From NCBI GenBank assembly GCA_012961305.1, contig DTZQ01000610.1:1-7384 (forward strand): 7,384 nucleotides of DNA. Direction: 5' to 3'. A model generated the notes under the pieces. That model was not told the origin of the DNA. It ran no database searches and was given only the letters and a program-made list of their open reading frames with translations. The position numbers were made by a program, and so were the translations under genes. Positions 1-5,076 of the stretch are shown in pieces. Each line of letters opens with the position of its first letter. Positions within the stretch are counted from its first letter, which is position 1. This DNA comes from Armatimonadota bacterium. GTDB taxonomy: Bacteria > Armatimonadota > UBA10988 > DTZQ01.

Positions 1-10
1 GACCAAGTAG

Positions 11-39
11 TTGACGCCTTCCCCGTTTTCAGGTATAAT
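11..39 (+). promoter_or_regulatory. Sigma-70-type promoter for the operon
   Basis: The -35 box TTGACG (11-16) and the -10 box TATAAT (34-39) are separated by exactly 17 nt. The -10 box is perfect and the -35 box has five of six consensus bases. Transcription would start near position 45-47, giving a leader of about 30 nt before the ATG at 77. Spacing and box quality suggest strong, largely constitutive transcription by the housekeeping sigma factor. No clear operator palindrome is visible in the short stretch. The TTG of the -35 box opens a longer reading frame in phase with the first gene, but it is upstream of the transcription start and cannot serve as start codon on this transcript. Confidence 0.8.
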
Positions 40-76
40 CAAAGGACAGAAGGAACTTTGTCCGGGGGCAATCATC

Positions 77-2281
77 ATGAGACGACGAACTCAGGGTTGT
101 GTGGCCATCCTGTGGCACTTGCATCAGCCGGACTATCGGGACCCGCGTACCGGCGAGTACATGCTGCCCTGGGTACGGCTCCATGCTCTGAAAGATTACC
201 TGGACATGGTGGCCCATGCGGAGGCCTTCCCTGAGGTGCACCTGACCTTCAACTTCGTGCCCTCGCTGGTGCGCCAACTGGAGGAGTACGCGGCCGGACA
301 GGCCCGCGACCCGTTCGTCGAACTCTCCGCTCGTCCGGCCGAGGATTTAACTCTGGAGGAACGGGAGTTCATATTGCGCAACTTCTTCAAGGCCCACTGG
401 CCGACGATGGTGGAACCTTACCCGCGTTATCGGGAACTGTTGGCCAAGCGGGGGCGCATCCTCACCGACGCTCTGTTGGAAGAGGCGGCGCGGCGGTTCC
501 GTCCCCAGGAACTGCGGGATTTGCAGGTGTGGTTCAACCTGGTCTGGTGCGGACAGTCGTTGGCCGAGGGGAATGAAGTGGTGCGGGAACTGCGGCTTAA
601 AGGGCGACAGTTCAGCGAGGAGGACAAGGCCAGCCTGTTGGCCACCCAGCAGGAAGTTCTGCGCGGTCTGCTGCCTCGCTATCGGCGGCTGGGGGAGGCT
701 GGCTGCATCGAACTTTCGACCACGCCCTTTTACCATCCCATCCTGCCGCTGCTGTGCCACCCGGAGGATGCCAGGGTTTCCCGTCCGGACCTGCCCCTGC
801 CTGCACAGCACACGGATTTGCCCGAGGATGCCGCCGTGCAACTTCGCCGTGCCCGCGCGGAACACGAGCGCGTTTTTGGCCACCCGCCTCGTGGGGTGTG
901 GCCTTCCGAAGGTTCCATCAGCGAGCGGGCCCTGGAGTTAATGCGGGAAACAGGGTTCACCTGGGCGGCCTCCGATGAGCAGGTGTTAGCCCTTTCGCTG
1001 CGCGGGCCGGCCCCCCGGTCGGCGGGCGAAAGGCGCAAACTCCTGCCCCCGGAACTGTGTCGGCCCTACGCTTTTGGGGCGGAGGGTACACTGGCACTGT
1101 TCTTCCGAGAACACGATTTGTCGGACCGCATCGGGTTCGTCTATTCCCGCTGGCCAGCAGAGAGGGCGGTACGAGACCTCCTTCGCCGCCTGGAACAGTT
1201 GACCGCTTGGCCCCAGGGCCTGAGGGAGTTGCCTATTGTGTCCATCATTCTCGACGGGGAGAATGCCTGGGAGTTCTACCCCCAAAACGGGGCGGAGTTC
1301 CTCCGCCGCCTCTATCGGGCCCTGAGTGCCCATCCCCGCCTGCAGCCGGTTACCTTTTCGGAATATCTGGCCCAATATCCGCCCCGGACCCACCTGTCCC
1401 GCATCCATCCGGGTTCCTGGATTAGCCACGACTTTCACCTCTGGATGGGCCATCCCGAGGACAACCGGGCCTGGGATTTGCTGTACACGGCCCGGCGAAC
1501 CCTGCGGATGACGGAGGGCTCCTTAGACCCGAAAGAGCGGGCGCGGGCTTGGGAACATCTGTACGTGGCGGAGGGAAGCGACTGGTTTTGGTGGTACGGA
1601 GACGAACATTGGGCGGCCGAGGCCGCTCTCTTTGACCGTTTGTTCCGGGAGCGGCTGCAGGCGGTATATGAGCAGTTGGGCCAGACTCCTCCCGCAGAAC
1701 TGTCTCGGCCCATCAAAAAGCCGCCCCTGCCCCTGGTGGAAGAGCCTTGGGCCCTGCTCAGTCCCCGATTGGACGGACGCATTACCCATTTCTTCGAATG
1801 GCGGGGAGCGGGAGTGATAGAATCGGCTGGGGCGGCTGGAACTATGCATCGAACCACGCTCCTTTTGGAGCGCATTTGCTACGGTTTTGACTACCAATAT
1901 CTCTATCTGGCCCTACAATGCCGCTGCGCAATGGAAATGCTCTGTGCCGAAAAGTGTGGGCTGACTTTGTTCTGGAGACAAGGTTCCAAAACTTACCGCC
2001 TGCGCTTGGCCGAGTTGAGTTTGCCGCTGCAGGCCCAAGTGCCAGTGGACCTCCAAGAGGGGGGAGGGTGGCAGCCCCACGGTACGGCAGAGGTGGTTTT
2101 CGACCGCATAGGCGAATTCGCTGTGCCCTGGGAGGCTCTGGACCTCGCTGCCGGGACTTCCTTTGACTTCTTTGTGGAGGTAAATAAAGCGGGCGCGGTT
2201 TTGGAGCGCTGGCCCACCCAGGGTTACTTCGTCCTTACGGCCCCAGATGAGGAATGGGAACTGCGGCATTGGGAGGTGTGA
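77..2281 (+). CDS. GH57 alpha-glucan hydrolase (alpha-amylase/amylopullulanase-like) with C-terminal beta domain
   Basis: This is a 734-residue glycoside hydrolase of family 57, expected to cleave alpha-1,4 (possibly also alpha-1,6) bonds in glycogen-like glucans with retention of configuration. Conserved GH57 regions appear in order: HLHQP (residues 14-18), the TTPFYHPILP region (215-224), GVWPSEGS (273-280) with E278 as likely nucleophile, ILDGENAWE (391-399) with D393 as likely acid/base, and a fifth region around HDFHLWMGHPEDN (451-463). A helical part follows to about 550. Residues about 560-725 look like a beta-sandwich of the CBM9/DOMON-like kind attached to many such enzymes (a DG..T.FFEW...G motif, then GFD..YLYLAL); it may bind glucan. 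There is no signal peptide, so it should act in the cytoplasm. ATG 77 is chosen because it lies downstream of the promoter and just before the conserved GCVAILWHLHQPDY; only a weak G-run (64-68) serves as ribosome site. An odd cluster of five cysteines lies at 601-627. The exact specificity within GH57 cannot be read from the sequence. Confidence 0.88.
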   Translation: MRRRTQGCVAILWHLHQPDYRDPRTGEYMLPWVRLHALKDYLDMVAHAEAFPEVHLTFNFVPSLVRQLEEYAAGQARDPFVELSARPAEDLTLEEREFILRNFFKAHWPTMVEPYPRYRELLAKRGRILTDALLEEAARRFRPQELRDLQVWFNLVWCGQSLAEGNEVVRELRLKGRQFSEEDKASLLATQQEVLRGLLPRYRRLGEAGCIELSTTPFYHPILPLLCHPEDARVSRPDLPLPAQHTDLPEDAAVQLRRARAEHERVFGHPPRGVWPSEGSISERALELMRETGFTWAASDEQVLALSLRGPAPRSAGERRKLLPPELCRPYAFGAEGTLALFFREHDLSDRIGFVYSRWPAERAVRDLLRRLEQLTAWPQGLRELPIVSIILDGENAWEFYPQNGAEFLRRLYRALSAHPRLQPVTFSEYLAQYPPRTHLSRIHPGSWISHDFHLWMGHPEDNRAWDLLYTARRTLRMTEGSLDPKERARAWEHLYVAEGSDWFWWYGDEHWAAEAALFDRLFRERLQAVYEQLGQTPPAELSRPIKKPPLPLVEEPWALLSPRLDGRITHFFEWRGAGVIESAGAAGTMHRTTLLLERICYGFDYQYLYLALQCRCAMEMLCAEKCGLTLFWRQGSKTYRLRLAELSLPLQAQVPVDLQEGGGWQPHGTAEVVFDRIGEFAVPWEALDLAAGTSFDFFVEVNKAGAVLERWPTQGYFVLTAPDEEWELRHWEV

Positions 2282-2285
2282 GGAG
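2280..2285 (+). promoter_or_regulatory. Ribosome binding site of the GalT gene
   Basis: GAGGAG overlaps the stop codon TGA (2279-2281) of the preceding gene and lies 6 nt before the ATG at 2292. This fixes the start at 2292 instead of the upstream in-frame ATG at 2247, which is inside the previous gene and lacks a comparable site. The overlap with the stop codon favours translational coupling with the GH57 hydrolase. Confidence 0.75.
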
Positions 2286-2291
2286 AAAAAT

Positions 2292-3320
2292 ATGCCTCAA
2301 CTACGGAAAGACCCTATTCTGGACTGTTGGGTGATTATTGCGGCTGAACGTGGGCATCGGCCCTCGGACTTCAGGGTAGAATCAGACCCTCCCATGGCTT
2401 CGCGCGGTTGCCCGTTCTGTTACGAAAACGAGGATAAAACCCCGCCGGAAATCTATGCTGTGCGGCCCGCCAACACCCAGCCCAACAAACCGGGCTGGTT
2501 AGTGCGAGTAGTGCCCAACCGCTATCCGGCCCTGACCATTGAGGGCGATTTGAACCGTCAGGGGTTGGGCATGTTTGATTTGATGAACGGTGTGGGGGCG
2601 CACGAAATCATCATCGAATCCCCAGACCATCATTTGAACCTGTGCGAGGCCCTGCCCGAACAGATTGAACACATTGTTCGCGCCTACATCGCCCGGGTGG
2701 AGGACTTGCGGCGGGACAAGCGGCTGCGCCACATCATCGTTTTCCGCAACTACGGTCGTGCGGCCGGGGCCTCTTTAGCCCATCCCCATTCCCAACTCAT
2801 CGCCACTGCCATTGTGCCTCGTCTGCCGAAGGAAAAATTGGAAGCCGCTCGGTTGCACTACCAGCGTAAGGAACGGTGTATTTTCTGCGACCTCATTCGC
2901 CAGGAACAGGCACTGGGGGAAAGGGTGGTCCTGGAAACGCAGCATTTCATCGTCCTTTCGCCTTTTGCCTCCCGGTTTCCCTTCGAGTTGGTCATTTTCC
3001 CCCTGCGCCATTCCCACGATTTCGTGAACTTGCAGCCGGAGGAAATTGCAGACCTGGCCCGGGTGCTGAAAGAGGCCCTATGGCGCTTGAAAGTGGCCTT
3101 GGACAACCCGCCCTACAATTACATGATACACACGGCGCCCAGTACTCACCCCCGCCCCGGTCGCCCCGAGTACTGGGGCACCCTGGCGCTGGACTATCAT
3201 TGGCACATTGAAATCTGTCCCCGCCTGACCCGGGTGGCTGGGTTTGAGTGGGGCACTGGTTTCTACATCAACCCAGTGGCTCCAGAAGAGGCTACCCGCT
3301 TCCTGCGAGAAGTGGGATAG
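2292..3320 (+). CDS. galT: Galactose-1-phosphate uridylyltransferase family protein (GalT)
   Basis: This is a 342-residue member of the GalT branch of the HIT superfamily, the usual length for bacterial GalT. The classical reaction is UDP-glucose + galactose-1-phosphate giving UDP-galactose + glucose-1-phosphate, through a uridylyl-histidine intermediate in the cytoplasm. The active-site motif HPHSQ spans residues 164-168, with H166 the expected nucleophile; the numbering coincides with E. coli GalT, which has HPHGQ. CPFC at 40-43 is the usual zinc-binding pair, a second CxxC pair is at 196-199, VVPNRYPA is at 73-80, and HWHIE (303-307) lies in the second half-domain. The C-terminal AGFEWGTGFYINP block is typical of the family. 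The start has a good ribosome site 6 nt upstream, and the gene follows the GH57 hydrolase after 10 nt. No galK or galE is in view, and it sits between two glycogen-type enzymes. A nucleotidyl transfer or phosphorolysis on glucose sugars, as in the related plant ADP-glucose phosphorylase, is therefore a real alternative. The family call is firm; the substrate is not. Confidence 0.88.
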   Translation: MPQLRKDPILDCWVIIAAERGHRPSDFRVESDPPMASRGCPFCYENEDKTPPEIYAVRPANTQPNKPGWLVRVVPNRYPALTIEGDLNRQGLGMFDLMNGVGAHEIIIESPDHHLNLCEALPEQIEHIVRAYIARVEDLRRDKRLRHIIVFRNYGRAAGASLAHPHSQLIATAIVPRLPKEKLEAARLHYQRKERCIFCDLIRQEQALGERVVLETQHFIVLSPFASRFPFELVIFPLRHSHDFVNLQPEEIADLARVLKEALWRLKVALDNPPYNYMIHTAPSTHPRPGRPEYWGTLALDYHWHIEICPRLTRVAGFEWGTGFYINPVAPEEATRFLREVG

Positions 3321-3322
3321 GC

Positions 3323-3344
3323 AGGAGGCAGGGGGAGGAGGTGA
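3323..3344 (+). promoter_or_regulatory. Tandem Shine-Dalgarno sites of the branching-enzyme gene
   Basis: Two purine-rich sites precede ATG 3347: AGGAGG at 3323-3328 and AGGAGGTGA at 3336-3344. The second is a nine-base match to the typical 16S rRNA 3' end, with its GGAGG core 5 nt before the ATG. This decides the start against the in-frame upstream ATG at 3248, which lies inside galT, and the GTG at 3341, which is part of the ribosome site itself. It is the strongest ribosome site in the window and suggests high translation of the branching enzyme. Confidence 0.8.
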
Positions 3345-3346
3345 GT

Positions 3347-5074
3347 ATGCCCAAACGGGAACAGAACGAACCCAAGAGTGCCTTTACCTTTGTCCTTCAC
3401 GGCCATTTGCCCTATGTGCTGGCCCACGGGACCTGGCCGCACGGCACCGATTGGCTGCTGGAGGCCGCTTGTGAAACTTACATCCCTCTGGTAGAGGAAA
3501 TTGCTACCTTGGTGGAGGAGGGCCATTCGCCCAAGTTCACCCTGAGTTTGACCCCGGTGCTCTGCGAGCAGTTGGCGGATGAGCGGTTCCAAAACGCGCT
3601 CCCCGCTTACGCGCAGCAGAAAATAGAGGCGGCCCAGCGGGACGCCGAGTACTTCGCCCGCACGGGGCAGAGACGGCTGGCTGACATGGCTCGGCAGTGG
3701 GAGGCCTTTTACACGGGAGTGAGAACGGCCTTCGAGGAACGCTGGCAGCGGGATTTGCTGGCTCCCCTGCGCCGCTGGCAGGAGGAAGGTTACCTGGAAA
3801 TAATCACCAGCGCGGCCACCCATGGATACCTGCCCCTGTTGGGCCGGGAGGAAAACGTGCGGGCGCAAATCAAGGGCGGGGTGGAAACCTACCGGCGGCA
3901 TTTTGGCTGTGCTCCCCGAGGCATTTGGCTGCCGGAGTGCGCCTATCGGCCAGGCTACGAATGGAGCCCTCCCCTGGCTGGGGCACCTTTCCCGGCGACC
4001 CAGCGCCGGGGCCTCGAGCACTTCTTGGCGGAGGAAGGGATTGATTATTTCATCGTGGACACCCATCTGTTGCGTGGCGGAGTGGCGCGGGGGGTGTACT
4101 TAGAAAGGTTCGAGGGTTTGCAGCGGCTTTGGCTCCAGTTTGCTTCCCACTACCAGCCCCGCCCGGAGGAGCCGGAGAAGTCGCCCTATCGGCCCTATTT
4201 AGTCGGCGACCCGGAAAATCCCCCGGCGCGGCCGGTGTGGATTTTCACCCGCGACCCGGTGACCGGCCTGCAGGTTTGGAGCCGGGAGTGGGGTTATCCA
4301 GGCGATGGCTGGTACTTGGATTTTCACAAAAAGCATTGGCCCGGCGGCCACCGCTACTGGCGAGTGACCGACAGCAAGGCGGACTTGGCCGCTAAGCAAG
4401 AATACGAACCCGAAAGGGTAGGGGAGCGACTCGCCATTCATGCTGAGCACTTCGTCCGCTTGGCAAGTGAAACCTTGGCTCAGACGGGACTCGCGGGGTG
4501 CATTCTGGTAGCCCCTTATGACCTTGAACTGTTCGGACATTGGTGGTTCGAGGGGGTGCGCTGGCTGGGCCAGGTGGTGCGACGGTTCCCGGCGGAGGGG
4601 CCGGTGCAACTGACCACCTGCGGGGAGTATCTCTCGACCCTCCGGGGAGAACAGCAGATGGTTTCCCTGCCTGAGGGTTCGTGGGGCGAGGGAGGATTCC
4701 ACTACATTTGGTTGAATCAAGATACGGAATGGACATGGAAACACATTTACGCCTGTGAAAGTCGGGTGCCGGAGTTGCTGGCCCAATATCGGGCAGACCC
4801 CTCGCCCCGACGGCGGAAGGTGTTAGAGCAGGCTCTTAGGGAACTGCTGCTGTTGGAGAGTTCCGACTGGCAGTTCCTCATCAGTACCTTCCATGCCCGG
4901 GACTATGCGGAGCAGCGGTTTGCCGCGCATGTGGAGCGTTTCACCCGATTGGCGGAGTGGTTGACCCGGCCGGGGCCTCTGGTCCTTTCCCCGGAGGAGT
5001 GGGCGTTTTACGAAGAGTGCGCGGCTGCGGATGCGCTTTTCCCCCAATTAGACCCGGCCTGGTGGGAGGCATGA
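3347..5074 (+). CDS. GH57 1,4-alpha-glucan branching enzyme
   Basis: This is a 575-residue GH57 protein of the branching-enzyme type (COG1543-like), which would move a cut alpha-1,4 chain to a 6-position to form alpha-1,6 branches in glycogen. GH57 landmarks: HGHLPYV (18-24) replaces the HQP of amylases, as is usual in this group. THGYLPLL lies at 158-165. GIWLPECAYRPG (192-203) holds the likely nucleophile E197. APYDLELFGHWWFEG (389-403) holds the likely acid/base D392; these correspond to E183 and D354 of the Thermococcus kodakarensis enzyme. WGEGGFHYIWLN..TEWTW (446-464) and the helical C-terminal part, including ESSDWQFLIST (504-514), complete the fold. The stretch between VDTH (237-240) and the conserved TRDP..GLQVWSREWGYPGDGWYLDF block (301-326) is about 60 residues, longer than I recall for archaeal enzymes; this is the catalytic-loop region. 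There is no signal peptide, so it is cytoplasmic. It follows galT by 26 nt. Some GH57 branching-enzyme homologues are mainly hydrolytic, so branching activity is likely but inferred. Confidence 0.88.
   Translation: MPKREQNEPKSAFTFVLHGHLPYVLAHGTWPHGTDWLLEAACETYIPLVEEIATLVEEGHSPKFTLSLTPVLCEQLADERFQNALPAYAQQKIEAAQRDAEYFARTGQRRLADMARQWEAFYTGVRTAFEERWQRDLLAPLRRWQEEGYLEIITSAATHGYLPLLGREENVRAQIKGGVETYRRHFGCAPRGIWLPECAYRPGYEWSPPLAGAPFPATQRRGLEHFLAEEGIDYFIVDTHLLRGGVARGVYLERFEGLQRLWLQFASHYQPRPEEPEKSPYRPYLVGDPENPPARPVWIFTRDPVTGLQVWSREWGYPGDGWYLDFHKKHWPGGHRYWRVTDSKADLAAKQEYEPERVGERLAIHAEHFVRLASETLAQTGLAGCILVAPYDLELFGHWWFEGVRWLGQVVRRFPAEGPVQLTTCGEYLSTLRGEQQMVSLPEGSWGEGGFHYIWLNQDTEWTWKHIYACESRVPELLAQYRADPSPRRRKVLEQALRELLLLESSDWQFLISTFHARDYAEQRFAAHVERFTRLAEWLTRPGPLVLSPEEWAFYEECAAADALFPQLDPAWWEA
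5064..5069 (+). promoter_or_regulatory. Ribosome binding site of the sensor gene, inside the end of the branching-enzyme gene
   Basis: GGGAGG lies within the last codons of the branching-enzyme gene, 7 nt before ATG 5077. A second in-frame ATG at 5071 overlaps the stop codon (ATGA) but is only 1 nt from this site, which is too close. ATG 5077 is therefore preferred; the difference is two residues. Either way the junction is typical of translational coupling. Confidence 0.6.
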
Positions 5075-5076
5075 CC

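Noticed and set aside
11..76. In-frame TTG-initiated extension of the first gene by 22 residues
   Set aside because: The TTG is the first half of the -35 box and the extension spans the -10 box, so it would not be on the transcript. It also has no good ribosome site, and the conserved GH57 sequence begins after ATG 77.
347..883. Minus-strand open frame of 178 codons opposite the GH57 hydrolase
   Set aside because: It is fully antisense to a conserved catalytic domain, with no recognisable motif; a shadow frame.
3248..3346. Earlier ATG that would extend the branching enzyme by 33 residues into galT
   Set aside because: The extension is encoded by the conserved C-terminus of galT in another frame, and a near-perfect ribosome site is placed for ATG 3347.
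2282..3346. Possible terminators or internal promoters in the intergenic gaps
   Set aside because: The gaps of 10 and 26 nt are filled by ribosome sites; there is no hairpin with a T-run and no paired -35/-10 boxes.
3263..4066. Minus-strand open frame of 267 codons opposite the galT end and branching-enzyme gene
   Set aside because: It lies opposite clearly conserved coding sequence, shows no recognisable domain and has biased composition (rich in Pro, Gly, Arg). This is common in GC-rich DNA as a shadow of the real frame.
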